Shown here: in pieces, positions 43,153 to 51,940 of the stretch
Layout: every line of letters starts with the position of its first letter
Position numbering within the stretch: position 1 is the stretch's first letter
NCBI GenBank assembly: GCA_031460505.1
Contig: JAVKTT010000004.1
Location: 62,001 to 126,000 of the forward strand
DNA length: 64,000 nucleotides
Source: JAAYTL01 sp031460505
Lineage (GTDB): Bacteria > Bacillota > Clostridia > Tissierellales > Tissierellaceae
Direction: 5' to 3'
Notes under the pieces: generated by a model
Databases searched by the model: none
Told to the model about the DNA's origin: nothing
Seen by the model: the letters and a program-made list of their open reading frames with translations, nothing else
Made by a program: the position numbers and the translations under genes

Positions 43153-43769
43153 AAATAACAGATATAACACCTCAAAAGAGAAATGAGAGGGTAAATATTT
43201 ATATAGATGGAAAGTTTGCTTTTGGTCTTGATGAAGAGTTACGATATAAATATGATCTATTTGTGGACAAGGAAGTTACAAAAGAATTTATAGATGATGT
43301 TTTGAAGGCCGAAGAGCAAAATAAGGTTATATTTAGTGCATTAAATATTCTTTCCTATAGCCAAAGATCTGAAAAAGAGGTCTATACCAAACTTATGAGA
43401 AAAGGCTATGAAGAAGAACATGTTTTAAAGGCTATTGAGTATTGCAAAGAGAGAAACTATATCAATGATAGATTGTTTGCAGAAAGTTTTATCAAAGATA
43501 AGACTAATTTAAATAAGTATGGTTCAGTTCGTATTCGATATGATTTGATCGCAAAAGGAATTGATAAGGAAATTATAGATGAAGTCTTGGAATTAGACTT
43601 TGATGATGAATATTCAAGAGCGTATGAATTAGCTTCTAAGAAAATTAAGAGTTACAGAAATGATGATAGAAATGCTATTTATAGAAAACTTGGAGGATTC
43701 CTTCAAAGGAAGGGTTATTCCTATGATGTAGTAATGAAGGTTCTTAGAGAGGTTCTTGAGGAATCTTAA
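43149..43769 (+). CDS. recX: Regulatory protein RecX
   Basis: The protein has 206 residues of three-helix repeats, with the family core SYSQRSEKEVYTKLMRKGY near residue 72 and NDRLFAESFIKDK near 112. RecX binds RecA filaments and restrains recombination. It sits in an operon with hydrolases and a GIY-YIG protein, not beside recA, which is common in clostridia. Confidence 0.92.
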   Translation: MKITDITPQKRNERVNIYIDGKFAFGLDEELRYKYDLFVDKEVTKEFIDDVLKAEEQNKVIFSALNILSYSQRSEKEVYTKLMRKGYEEEHVLKAIEYCKERNYINDRLFAESFIKDKTNLNKYGSVRIRYDLIAKGIDKEIIDEVLELDFDDEYSRAYELASKKIKSYRNDDRNAIYRKLGGFLQRKGYSYDVVMKVLREVLEES

Positions 43770-43792
43770 AATTGTTTAGATAGGTGATTAAT

Positions 43793-44038
43793 TTGTTTTA
43801 TGTATATATGTTGAAATGTAGTGATGATTCACTGTATACGGGGTATACTGTTGATATAGAGAAAAGATTAATTAAACATAACGATGGCAAGGCTTCAAAG
43901 TATACTAGAAGTAGATTACCAGTTGAAGTTGTCTATTGTGAAAAGTACGAAACTAAAAGTGAAGCTTTAAAGAGAGAAGCCGCTATAAAAAAGCTTAGCA
44001 GACCAGAAAAACTTGAGATCATAAATGGAGTGATATAA
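43793..44038 (+). CDS. GIY-YIG nuclease-fold protein (UPF0213/YhbQ-like)
   Basis: The protein is 81 residues from TTG 43793, five bases after AGGTGA, preferred to GTG 43784. The family pattern is clear: FYVYMLKCSDDSLYTGYT, then RLIKHNDGKASKYTRSRLP and EALKREAAIKKL. Members are stand-alone GIY-YIG domains with presumed or weak nuclease activity. The stop overlaps the next gene's ATG (TAATG). Confidence 0.88.
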   Translation: MFYVYMLKCSDDSLYTGYTVDIEKRLIKHNDGKASKYTRSRLPVEVVYCEKYETKSEALKREAAIKKLSRPEKLEIINGVI

Positions 44039-44607
44039 TGAGCATATTCATTGAGAAGGTTTCTGAAAATCCAATAATAGCATCAATTAATGATCTTGAT
44101 AACTTAGATATTGCACTTAATTCAAACTGTGAAGTAATCGCATTATTAACTGGGAACATCTTTAATCTTAAGGAAATTTCTCATAAGGTTCACGAAAGCA
44201 ATAAGATACTATTGATCTATATTGATAAAATTGATGGATTTTCTAAAGATACATGGGGACTAGAATATATAGTAAAAAACATCCCCCTTAATGGTATTAT
44301 CACGTCTAGAGAAAATTTAGTAAAACTAAGTAAGGATATGGGTGTATTTACTATTAGAAGGATGTTTATACCTGATACTAAGAGTTTAGAAGAAGTACTA
44401 GTGTCTGTGAAGAAAAACAGACCTCATGCACTAGAAATACTTCCCGGAATTATGCCAAAGGTTATTAAAAAAATAGTAGAAGATACTAAAATTCCGCTAA
44501 TTGCTGGTGGTTTAATATCTGACCTAGATGATGTTAAATCTGGTCTAGATGCAGGTGCAATTGCTATTTCCACTAGTAATAAGGACGTTTGGTATACGAA
44601 ATATTAA
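44038..44607 (+). CDS. glpP: Glycerol-3-phosphate-responsive antiterminator GlpP
   Basis: The 189-residue TIM-barrel-like protein matches GlpP: PIIASINDLDNLDIAL at the start, then LLTGNIFNL, HALEILPGIMPKVI near 142 and PLIAGGLISDLDDV near 158. In Bacillus it binds glycerol-3-phosphate and lets transcription pass terminators before glpFK and glpD. No glycerol gene is nearby, so it acts in trans or has another target. It is the last gene of its operon, followed by a strong terminator. Confidence 0.9.
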   Translation: MSIFIEKVSENPIIASINDLDNLDIALNSNCEVIALLTGNIFNLKEISHKVHESNKILLIYIDKIDGFSKDTWGLEYIVKNIPLNGIITSRENLVKLSKDMGVFTIRRMFIPDTKSLEEVLVSVKKNRPHALEILPGIMPKVIKKIVEDTKIPLIAGGLISDLDDVKSGLDAGAIAISTSNKDVWYTKY

Positions 44608-44608
44608 A

Positions 44609-44650
44609 AGGGACTGTATCCAAATGTTTCCACATTTTGGAACAGTCCCT
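44609..44650. terminator. Terminator of the pspC-to-glpP operon
   Basis: AGGGACTGT.TCCAAAATG-type arms (AGGGACTG / CAGTCCCT plus TCCAAA / TTTGGA) form a long hairpin right after the glpP stop, between convergent operons. Confidence 0.9.
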
Positions 44651-44679
44651 CTATATAATATGAATATTGGAACGGCTAA

Positions 44680-45804
44680 TTAATCATTATCTACTTCAAC
44701 ATTTAATATTTTTCCTGTATATGCATCCATTTCTATTTCATATTCCTTGCCTTCAGCTTTTAGCTCAATTTCATAAATCGCTTTATCATCATCACGATCT
44801 AACTCAAAATCTTCTATCTTAGCTTTTCCATTTGCTAAATTCTTTACATGATCCTTTGCTATTTGCTTCGCATGTCCTGGACTAACTAGATCGCTTTTAC
44901 CGTTGTTGCTTTTCTTAATATCTTTATTTTCTTTCTCTACTTCTATATGGTCTTTATCGTCGTCATCTTCAACGTCATCTTTATCATCATCCATTTCAAA
45001 CTTTGATACTTTACCTGTATATGCGTCTATTTCTATTTCATACTTTTTGCTATTTGCCTTTGAGATAATTTCTATTTCATATTCTAAATCATCGTCATCT
45101 TCATCTAGTTTGAATTTTATAATTTCTCCATCTACTAATCCTAATGCTATTTCTTTAGCTTTTTCTGCTGTAATAATATCTTTTGGGTCTTTTGTTTCAT
45201 CCTTTTTATTAATTCTAACTATATTGTTGAATAAGCTTTGTGGTGTAATATTTCTTTCTTCAGCATATTTAATTAGATCCTTTACACTCATCTTTAAAAG
45301 CTCATCAATAGCTTTATTGTCATCTATTTTATTAATTTTCTCTGCTACTACTTCTTTTGCTGTTTTGTTATCATCTTGATTTTTAGGTATTGCTTGATTT
45401 AATATAGTTGCTTCTATTTGTTTATTTTGTAAATATGCTACTATTGCATTGTTAAGTTTATCTACTACTTTTTGATCTACAGTATCATCATCTACTGAAA
45501 TCATTACTAAATTATCTTTTCCGCCTGAAATATATCCCTCTAATACCATTAAATCTGCCAAATCTACTATAACTTTATTAAGTGATTTGTCTTCCACTTT
45601 GTAATCCTTTAATAACTCTTTAGCATCTTCGTTTAACGGATTTAACTCTACTACCTTATTTAGTCTGTTGGACACTATTTCAATACTTGGATTTACGTCC
45701 ATTGTGAAAGCATAGGCTGGTTGATTTAAATTAATGCCCACAAATGTAGCAACCGCTGCTATAGCAAGTATAATTACTACGCTTAATTTCTTTTTTGATT
45801 TCAT
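44680..45804 (-). CDS. RsgI-like ectodomain protein with two PepSY modules
   Basis: The 374-residue protein is membrane-anchored (helix 7-25). The region after the helix, AFTMDVNPSIEIVSNRLNKV, is the conserved start of the RsgI-type extracellular domain. Two PepSY-like modules follow (about 218-275 and 310-374), each ending YTGK-(V/I)-, separated by an acidic linker. There is no cytosolic anti-sigma segment. It is a truncated paralogue of the anti-sigma protein upstream and has its own copy of the proposed sigma promoter at 45840-45867, so it is likely a regulon member that competes for or protects the sensor. Confidence 0.78.
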   Translation of the reverse strand: MKSKKKLSVVIILAIAAVATFVGINLNQPAYAFTMDVNPSIEIVSNRLNKVVELNPLNEDAKELLKDYKVEDKSLNKVIVDLADLMVLEGYISGGKDNLVMISVDDDTVDQKVVDKLNNAIVAYLQNKQIEATILNQAIPKNQDDNKTAKEVVAEKINKIDDNKAIDELLKMSVKDLIKYAEERNITPQSLFNNIVRINKKDETKDPKDIITAEKAKEIALGLVDGEIIKFKLDEDDDDLEYEIEIISKANSKKYEIEIDAYTGKVSKFEMDDDKDDVEDDDDKDHIEVEKENKDIKKSNNGKSDLVSPGHAKQIAKDHVKNLANGKAKIEDFELDRDDDKAIYEIELKAEGKEYEIEMDAYTGKILNVEVDND

Positions 45805-45839
45805 CTTTATACCTCCTGGTTTTATGTTCTATAATATGT

Positions 45840-45867
45840 TAACGCATCAGGATCAGTTTTTATTGCA
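45840..45867 (-). promoter_or_regulatory. Putative ECF-sigma promoter of the PepSY gene
   Basis: On the minus strand TGCAATAAA (45867-45859), 13 bases, then GCGTTA (45845-45840). The same two words with the same spacing occur upstream of the sigma gene at 47710-47737. It lies 36 bases before the start codon. Confidence 0.65.
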
Positions 45868-45888
45868 TCGTTTCTAAATATTTTTTAA

Positions 45889-47097
45889 TCATTTATTATT
45901 TTTCTTATTTTTACTATCATTTTTATTGTTTTTAGTGTTTTTAGGCTGATTTTGGTTGTCGTCATCGTCATCATCATCTTCATCGTCATTATCATATTCA
46001 GACTCGAATTTTAAGACTTTTCCTGTATATGCGTCTATCTTTATTTCGTGATCATTACCATTTTCTTTAATCTCAATTTTATATATTAAATGGTCATCGT
46101 CTTCATCTAGCTTTAGCTCTTTTATGTTTCCATTAACAAGACTTAGAGCTATTTCCTTTGCCTTTGATGAACTGATAATATCAATTTTTCTATCAGGTTT
46201 TTGATCTGCTGCTACATCTTTCTCATCATCATCGTCATCATCATTATCGTCATCTTCATCGTCATCTAATTCATAGATGTCTTCGTCAAAGTCATCTTGG
46301 TCTTCATCTATTACTGGATCTTTTGTATCTAATCTATTGTAGTCATCACTCTCTATTACCTTTTCTAAATTAATTCCCTCATTATTTGCTAATTCAATTA
46401 GTTCAAATAATGATAAATTTACTAGTTCTTCTGTTTTTAGTTCTGGGTTTAGAATGATCATATTTCTAATAAATGTCATCTTTCCTACTGAGATACCATA
46501 TTTTTTAGCATATTCTTCAATTGTACTGCTTTTATCTAAGGACTGTGTCAATAGTATAGGTTTTAAGTTTACGTCCTCTAGATGTGTATTAACAGCTACA
46601 TTTAGGTCTTCAACTTGTTTTTTGCTCTTGTCTTTATCTTTGTTATATACTGAAATCAATATAATATCATTATTTTCATTTAGATATTGTTGATTAACAT
46701 AGGAATTGACTATCTCTTCTGTTACGATGTAAACATCTTTTCGCTTATAATCAATTTCTTTGATTATATCTATTGCATCTTGGTTTACTGCAATTAATTC
46801 TATAACTTGGTTGTGTTTATTAGTTTTAATCTCAATACTTGGATTTACATCAATATAGATATAGCTGTCTACTTTTAAAAATTGACTGTATAAACTAAGA
46901 AAAACAAATAAAAATACTGCAGCTAGAGAGGCTAAAGACATCAGAGGCTTAATTGAAACTCTTTTTTCTTCTTGTTTAGTTATATCGTCATGTTCCATCA
47001 TTTTTGTAATAGGCTGACTTTTTATAGAATCTAATAAGTCAATTGGTGCTTCATCTATTGAATTTTTTATGTGGTTAAGAATTTCATGTTCCCTCAT
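45889..47097 (-). CDS. RsgI-family transmembrane anti-sigma factor with PepSY domain
   Basis: The protein has 402 residues. The cytosolic N-terminus (1-50, lacking the HxxxCxxC zinc motif) would hold the sigma factor. One membrane helix (52-70) leads to the RsgI-type ectodomain starting YIDVNPSIEIKTN. An extreme acidic tract near 270-300 (long Asp/Glu run) follows, then a PepSY module and a second acidic and then Lys/Asn-rich tail. The acidic tracts may bind cations or the wall. It overlaps the sigma gene by four bases, the standard sigma/anti-sigma layout. Confidence 0.85.
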   Translation of the reverse strand: MREHEILNHIKNSIDEAPIDLLDSIKSQPITKMMEHDDITKQEEKRVSIKPLMSLASLAAVFLFVFLSLYSQFLKVDSYIYIDVNPSIEIKTNKHNQVIELIAVNQDAIDIIKEIDYKRKDVYIVTEEIVNSYVNQQYLNENNDIILISVYNKDKDKSKKQVEDLNVAVNTHLEDVNLKPILLTQSLDKSSTIEEYAKKYGISVGKMTFIRNMIILNPELKTEELVNLSLFELIELANNEGINLEKVIESDDYNRLDTKDPVIDEDQDDFDEDIYELDDDEDDDNDDDDDDEKDVAADQKPDRKIDIISSSKAKEIALSLVNGNIKELKLDEDDDHLIYKIEIKENGNDHEIKIDAYTGKVLKFESEYDNDDEDDDDDDDNQNQPKNTKNNKNDSKNKKNNK

Positions 47098-47687
47098 ATC
47101 CTTACCTCCTTCTCTGAGATATGTTTTCTTAATTTCTTTAATGCTCTATAATATTTTGAAAGTGTTGTTGATAAAGTTAAGCCAATACTTTCTGCTATTT
47201 CCCTATGTTTTAGACCAGATACTGCATAGAGTAATACTATCTTTCTTTCATCTTCTGATAATATGTCAAGTGCTGCTTCTAAGACTATCTTGTCTTCATT
47301 ATCAGTCACATAGGAAAATCTCAAATCATTTGACATTTCATTTGATTCCATATTTAATACCTTCTTGTCTTTTCTAAGTTTGCTAAGATATAGATTCTTA
47401 GCAATTGTGAATATCCACGCAAGGGGTTTACCCATTGGTTTATATAGATGAGCTGAAGCCATTATTTTCATATAAGTTTCTTGCATTATATCTAGAGTTT
47501 CATCATGGTTTTTAACTATGGATAAAACATAAGCATACAAAGTACGCTCTGTGATTTTGTAGAGCTCTTCAAAGGCTTCCATTTCATTATTTCCAATACG
47601 TTTGAATAATGACTCATCTATTATAATAGACTTGGAATATGAACTTTGGGTTTGTGTTTCATCTATTACAAAGGTAAATAATAACAT
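47094..47687 (-). CDS. ECF-type RNA polymerase sigma factor
   Basis: The protein has 197 residues. Sigma region 2 (about 38-105, with DETLDIMQETYMKIM and PLAWIFTIAKNLYLSKLRK) and region 4 (about 130-185, with LKHREIAESIGLTLSTTLSKYYRALKKL) are present, with no regions 1 or 3. The stop overlaps the anti-sigma start. A promoter-like pair (TGCAATAAA-N13-GCGTTA) just upstream recurs before the second PepSY gene, pointing to autoregulation. The inducing signal is unknown; an envelope or extracellular cue is likely from the partner's ectodomain. Confidence 0.92.
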   Translation of the reverse strand: MLLFTFVIDETQTQSSYSKSIIIDESLFKRIGNNEMEAFEELYKITERTLYAYVLSIVKNHDETLDIMQETYMKIMASAHLYKPMGKPLAWIFTIAKNLYLSKLRKDKKVLNMESNEMSNDLRFSYVTDNEDKIVLEAALDILSEDERKIVLLYAVSGLKHREIAESIGLTLSTTLSKYYRALKKLRKHISEKEVRI

Positions 47688-47709
47688 GTTATTGGTCCTC
47701 CTATTTAAG

Positions 47710-47737
47710 TAACGCAGGAATATGTAAGTTTATTGCA
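47710..47737 (-). promoter_or_regulatory. Putative autoregulated ECF-sigma promoter
   Basis: TGCAATAAA (47737-47729), 13-base spacer, GCGTTA (47715-47710), 23 bases before the sigma start and just ahead of its AGGAGG. Words and spacing are identical to 45840-45867, while the spacers differ. Confidence 0.65.
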
Positions 47738-47804
47738 TTGATTTTAATATTAATAAATTGATTATATTATAAAAGATACTAGCTTGTCCTTGGCAAAATA
47801 AAAC

Positions 47805-47846
47805 AATGCGACAGAGATACCCTTCTCACCGTCGCACTGTCGCATT
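47805..47846. repeat. REP-like hairpin, copy E (GATACCC type)
   Basis: AATGCGACAG / CTGTCGCATT form a perfect 10-base stem. The inside carries GAGATACCC and a second GTCGCA, linking the TGCGACA-armed family (copies A-D) with the GATACCC element inside addA. It lies just past the stop of the 123-residue membrane-protein gene. Confidence 0.75.
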
Positions 47847-47852
47847 ATTGAT

Positions 47853-48224
47853 CTATTCTTCTAGACTTATATCTTTTTGTTCTTCTTTTTTAGCTTTTTT
47901 TACCTTCTTGGGTTTATTGTATACTCCTAATATTAATCCAAATAATAGAGTTGCTAAGCCCCCCGCTACACCTATTACAAAACCTATTAAACTATTATCT
48001 TCAAAGAAATTGTTAGATGATATATCTATACTAGTTAAACTATATAGACCATATACCAGCATTACGATCCCAGGTATATATTTAGCCCACCTTTGCTCTT
48101 TTAAGAATCTATGGAGTATATATGTTACTATTACTGCACTTAAGAAGATTAAAGCTAAAGTTTTTCCGTATCCCATATAATCAAATACTTCCTTCAATCT
48201 CAAAGATTCCAATATCTCTTTCAT
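47853..48224 (-). CDS. Small membrane protein, 123 aa
   Basis: The protein has three hydrophobic segments (about 20-40, 48-66 and 80-102) and a lysine/glutamate-rich cytosolic tail. No family recognised. It is the last gene of the deacetylase / two-component / lipoprotein run, 28 bases after the lipoprotein stop, and is followed by REP copy E. Confidence 0.55.
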   Translation of the reverse strand: MKEILESLRLKEVFDYMGYGKTLALIFLSAVIVTYILHRFLKEQRWAKYIPGIVMLVYGLYSLTSIDISSNNFFEDNSLIGFVIGVAGGLATLLFGLILGVYNKPKKVKKAKKEEQKDISLEE

Positions 48225-48252
48225 ATAACGACCCCTTTTTACATTAGTATAT

Positions 48253-49824
48253 TTAATCTATTATTGAAGCCCCTTGATTTATCATTTCATTTTCCCAAAT
48301 ATTAGGATACCTTCCTGTCGCCCATTCTGACATAATTATTGATGCGTTGTTTGGTAATTGTATATTAGATATTGGCTCTATGCTTAATAACTCTCCGTTT
48401 TCAGTAGGATAAATTTGTAATTCATTAGATGTAACAATTATAATGAATTCTCCATTTGGTGATGAAAATACATCTACTGCCCCAGGGAATTGAGTATTGA
48501 TGATATCCCACGGAATGCTTAACTCGTCATAACTCACCATTGCTTTTGGTGGGATTGCTTTTATATTAAAGTCTTTATATAGTTCCTCTTCCTTTTGTTG
48601 GTAGTTAATTCTACCCTTCAAAATCCAATACCCATTCTTTCTTATGAGGCCTACATTAAATTGATTTCTAATTACATTTTGCCCTAATGATTGTATGTTT
48701 TGGGAACCTTCATTAAATAAGAATTCTCCATCCTCTACAATATCTGATAATTTTATAGGTCTTTCTTCTTCGATATTATCTAATGCATATACTTCTAATG
48801 TTTTTTTATTCTTGTTATCCACTTCTGTCTTTTCTATAGAGATATAGTCATTTCCGATAAATAATATATCCTTTAATATTGTAGGTTTACTAGCAACCAA
48901 GGCAATTGATTCTTGTGATTCATCTAATGGTTTTGAAAAACTATCTAATGCTAATTCAAGTTGCTCTTTCACGTTGTCAAGTTGTAGTTTAGCTTCATCA
49001 AGATCAATTCTCCTAAATTGAGGCAATGCAAATATTTTATCATTTATAGATATATCTGTCTTAACTCTGTCTACACCTACTAACCAAAAGCCATTTTTAC
49101 GTGGAACCAATAGTTTATCTAATTCATATTTAGTAATATTTCTATTTTCACTTTTTATCCATATAGTCTTATATTCCCAATCAGAAATTTCATTTTCTTC
49201 ATCATAAGTAGGAGTTTTGATTCCCAATAATACTCCTGAATTAATATCTTCTACTTCTATTGTATCAAAAGTTCTCATCATATTGTTTTCGATGCTTATA
49301 TACCTATTAACTTCTTCCGAGCTTACTTCATCTGCTATTTTTGTTAGCTTGTAAAAAGCATTGTCAATATAAATAAGGAGATTGTCTTCATTATATCTTA
49401 CAAATTCATAAAAGAGTTGATTATCTTTTAATGAAGTTATAACTTGTATATTTTCACTTTGTATGTTCAAGCTACTTGGATTTACCTTATATTTATATAA
49501 TAGGTAATCATTTGTGTTAACATTTTTGAATTTAAAAGTAGGATTCTCTGCATAGTCGTCTGCAACTACTATAGCATTTTTATTAAATAAGATTTCTCTA
49601 CCTAAATAGCTTTCTTCCTCAACTACATCATTAGAAATACTGTCATCAGTTGTCACTTCATCCTCAGCTGAAATTACCACTTCATCTATTACCCATTTGC
49701 CTTGAATTGGAGTTGTGTTATTCTCTGGTGACGCTATTTTATCTTGTATATTACTATCTGCTATTGTACAAGCTGACAGTACTAATGGTAGTAGCATAAT
49801 TAATATAAAGATTATTTTTTTCAT
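48253..49824 (-). CDS. Putative lipoprotein linked to a two-component system, 523 aa
   Basis: A lipobox (LVLSAC, Cys 19) follows a short hydrophobic signal, so the protein is anchored outside the membrane. The mature part is beta-rich; the C-terminal 60 residues (SPNGEFIIIVTSNELQIYPTENGELL) look like one propeller-type repeat. No enzyme motif seen. Its start overlaps the histidine kinase stop by four bases, so it may feed the sensor, as YycH/I-type accessory proteins do, though it is not their homologue by eye. Confidence 0.65.
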   Translation of the reverse strand: MKKIIFILIMLLPLVLSACTIADSNIQDKIASPENNTTPIQGKWVIDEVVISAEDEVTTDDSISNDVVEEESYLGREILFNKNAIVVADDYAENPTFKFKNVNTNDYLLYKYKVNPSSLNIQSENIQVITSLKDNQLFYEFVRYNEDNLLIYIDNAFYKLTKIADEVSSEEVNRYISIENNMMRTFDTIEVEDINSGVLLGIKTPTYDEENEISDWEYKTIWIKSENRNITKYELDKLLVPRKNGFWLVGVDRVKTDISINDKIFALPQFRRIDLDEAKLQLDNVKEQLELALDSFSKPLDESQESIALVASKPTILKDILFIGNDYISIEKTEVDNKNKKTLEVYALDNIEEERPIKLSDIVEDGEFLFNEGSQNIQSLGQNVIRNQFNVGLIRKNGYWILKGRINYQQKEEELYKDFNIKAIPPKAMVSYDELSIPWDIINTQFPGAVDVFSSPNGEFIIIVTSNELQIYPTENGELLSIEPISNIQLPNNASIIMSEWATGRYPNIWENEMINQGASIID

Positions 49825-51221
49825 ATTTCCTCCTCCTTAATAGGCAGGACAACCCTGACAGTAGTTCCCTTGTTTATTTCTGATTCAATATCTAAGATAC
49901 CATTGCAAAGGGAAACTATCTCTTCACATATTGATAAACCTATACCACTATGAGATTTGCTATGTTTTCCTTTATAGAATTTTTCCTTAACATGGGGTAA
50001 ATCTTCTGGTGGGATTCCAATTCCTGTATCTTTGACTGTAAGTACTAAATTATTGTCTTCAATAAATGAATTTAAGTGTACAGCTCCACCAGCTGGTGTA
50101 AACTTAACTGCATTATCCAAAAGATTTAACAATAATTGTTTAATCCTATTTTCATCTCCTAAAAACAGCTGTACATCATCAGCTATATTTACTTTCAAGT
50201 CTACTTGGTTATATTTTGCCCTAGGCATATACTGTTTTTCTATCATTTTAATTGTATCTCTAATGGAAAAAACGAATTTTTCCAATGTAACTCTACCAGA
50301 TATAAACTTAGAAAAATCTAATAGTTCTTCTACCATCTTTGATAATCTATCACTTTCTGTTTCTATTATTTCCAGACCATCCTTCAACAATTCAGGATCT
50401 ATTGTATCATCACCTTGTAGTGTAATTGCCCAGCCTTTAATTGATGTCAGTGGTGTTCTCAGCTCATGGGATACTGATGAAATAAAATCATTTTTTATCT
50501 GTTCTTTCTTCAATATCTCTTCAGCCATATAATTTAGAGTATTGGATAATTGCCCTATTTCATCATTTATATGAATATCTCCTCGTACTCTAAGTTGCCC
50601 ATCAGCCATCTTCTCTGCAACTTTTGTCACTTCAAGTAAAGGTTTGACTATTGAATTAGCTAGAAGAACACTAACTAAACCTGAAATTGCTATTACTACC
50701 AAACCTATTACTATCATAAAATTTATTATTCTATTGACTGTTCTATTGGTTTCTTCTAATGAGGTAATAAATCTAATGATTCCAATTGGTTCTTCATAAT
50801 TTCTAAGGGGTAATGATACTGCCATAACAGGACTATCATCATAGCTGACATTGCCGACCCATACACCTTTTTCTAAGTTCTTTGCCTTTATTACATCTGA
50901 TGTGTTGATTGGACCTTCATAGACAACTCCCAAAGAATCCATCAACAACTCTCCTTCTAAGGATAAAAGCTGCACCTGAGCTGTAGTATATCTCCAAAAC
51001 AAGTCGATATCACCTAGGATAATATCATCAATCGTAAATGTAGAAAAATATTTAGAATAAAAATCTGTAGAGTATTCAATTTGGCTCGATAGAATATCCT
51101 CTACATTTTTATAATAATAATCTTTAATTGCATTGGAAAGAACAAGTTGTAGTATTACTACTGTTATTACTATGACTAGCATAAAGTTGATTACTAATCT
51201 GCTTTTAATACTTTTTTTCAT
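49821..51221 (-). CDS. Sensor histidine kinase
   Basis: The protein has 466 residues with two membrane helices (about 9-30 and 168-192) bracketing an extracellular sensor domain of some 135 residues. A HAMP linker follows, then the HisKA box SHELRTP with the phospho-His near 253 and the ATPase N, G1 and G2 boxes (NLLDNAVKF, DTGIGIP, SGIGLSI). It is 9 bases after its response regulator and overlaps the lipoprotein gene. The signal is unknown; the linked deacetylase suggests cell-wall state. Confidence 0.93.
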   Translation of the reverse strand: MKKSIKSRLVINFMLVIVITVVILQLVLSNAIKDYYYKNVEDILSSQIEYSTDFYSKYFSTFTIDDIILGDIDLFWRYTTAQVQLLSLEGELLMDSLGVVYEGPINTSDVIKAKNLEKGVWVGNVSYDDSPVMAVSLPLRNYEEPIGIIRFITSLEETNRTVNRIINFMIVIGLVVIAISGLVSVLLANSIVKPLLEVTKVAEKMADGQLRVRGDIHINDEIGQLSNTLNYMAEEILKKEQIKNDFISSVSHELRTPLTSIKGWAITLQGDDTIDPELLKDGLEIIETESDRLSKMVEELLDFSKFISGRVTLEKFVFSIRDTIKMIEKQYMPRAKYNQVDLKVNIADDVQLFLGDENRIKQLLLNLLDNAVKFTPAGGAVHLNSFIEDNNLVLTVKDTGIGIPPEDLPHVKEKFYKGKHSKSHSGIGLSICEEIVSLCNGILDIESEINKGTTVRVVLPIKEEEI

Positions 51222-51230
51222 CTTTGTCTC

Positions 51231-51929
51231 CTAGTCTTGGTTTTTCCATCGATAACCTAAACCCCATACTGTTTCAATGTATTCTGGTTTACTTGGATCT
51301 TCTTCTACTTTTGCTCTAAGTCTTCTTATATTAACATCAACTATTTTTGAATCTCCAACAAAATCATATCCCCAAATCAGATTCAATATCTCATCACGTT
51401 TAAATGCTTTTCCTGGATTCTCCATAAATAGCTTTATTATTGAATATTCAGTAGGTGTAACATCCATTTCAACATCATTTTTATAAAACTTTCTAGAATA
51501 TTTATCGATTTTAAATGGCCCTATTATTAATAGTGTATCTTGGTTATTATTTTCAGTTTTACTTTCCATTCTTCGAGCTAATGATTTAACTCTTAGGACT
51601 AATTCTGTAGGATTAAATGGTTTTGTCATATAGTCATCTGTCCCATATTCAAGACCCATTATCTTATCGATATCCTGACTCTTTGCAGTTAACATTATAA
51701 TACCTAAACTTGGAAACTCCTCCCTAAGAATTCTACATGCTTCAAATCCATCTATTCCAGGTAGCATAATATCTAGAACTACTATGTCTATATCTTCTTT
51801 TCTAGCAATTTCTACGCCTTTCTCACCAGTCTCTGCTTCTATAACTTGAAAATCAGCTCTTTCAAGATTGATTTTAACAAACTTTCTAATGGAATCTTCA
51901 TCTTCCACTATTAAAACTTTCGTGCTCAT
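51231..51929 (-). CDS. OmpR/PhoB-family response regulator
   Basis: The protein has 232 residues: receiver domain 1-120 with the acidic pair EDED, the phospho-Asp near 53 (VVLDIMLPG) and the conserved Lys in YMTKPF. A winged-helix output domain follows (130-232) with DVNIRRLRAKVEEDP and ending VWGLGYRW. It partners the kinase downstream and starts 11 bases after the deacetylase gene. Confidence 0.94.
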   Translation of the reverse strand: MSTKVLIVEDEDSIRKFVKINLERADFQVIEAETGEKGVEIARKEDIDIVVLDIMLPGIDGFEACRILREEFPSLGIIMLTAKSQDIDKIMGLEYGTDDYMTKPFNPTELVLRVKSLARRMESKTENNNQDTLLIIGPFKIDKYSRKFYKNDVEMDVTPTEYSIIKLFMENPGKAFKRDEILNLIWGYDFVGDSKIVDVNIRRLRAKVEEDPSKPEYIETVWGLGYRWKNQD

Positions 51930-51940
51930 AAAATCACATC

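Noticed and set aside
44903..45379. Serine-rich 158-codon frame on the + strand
   Set aside because: It is an artefact of the acidic-codon tract of the PepSY gene read backwards; no start signal.
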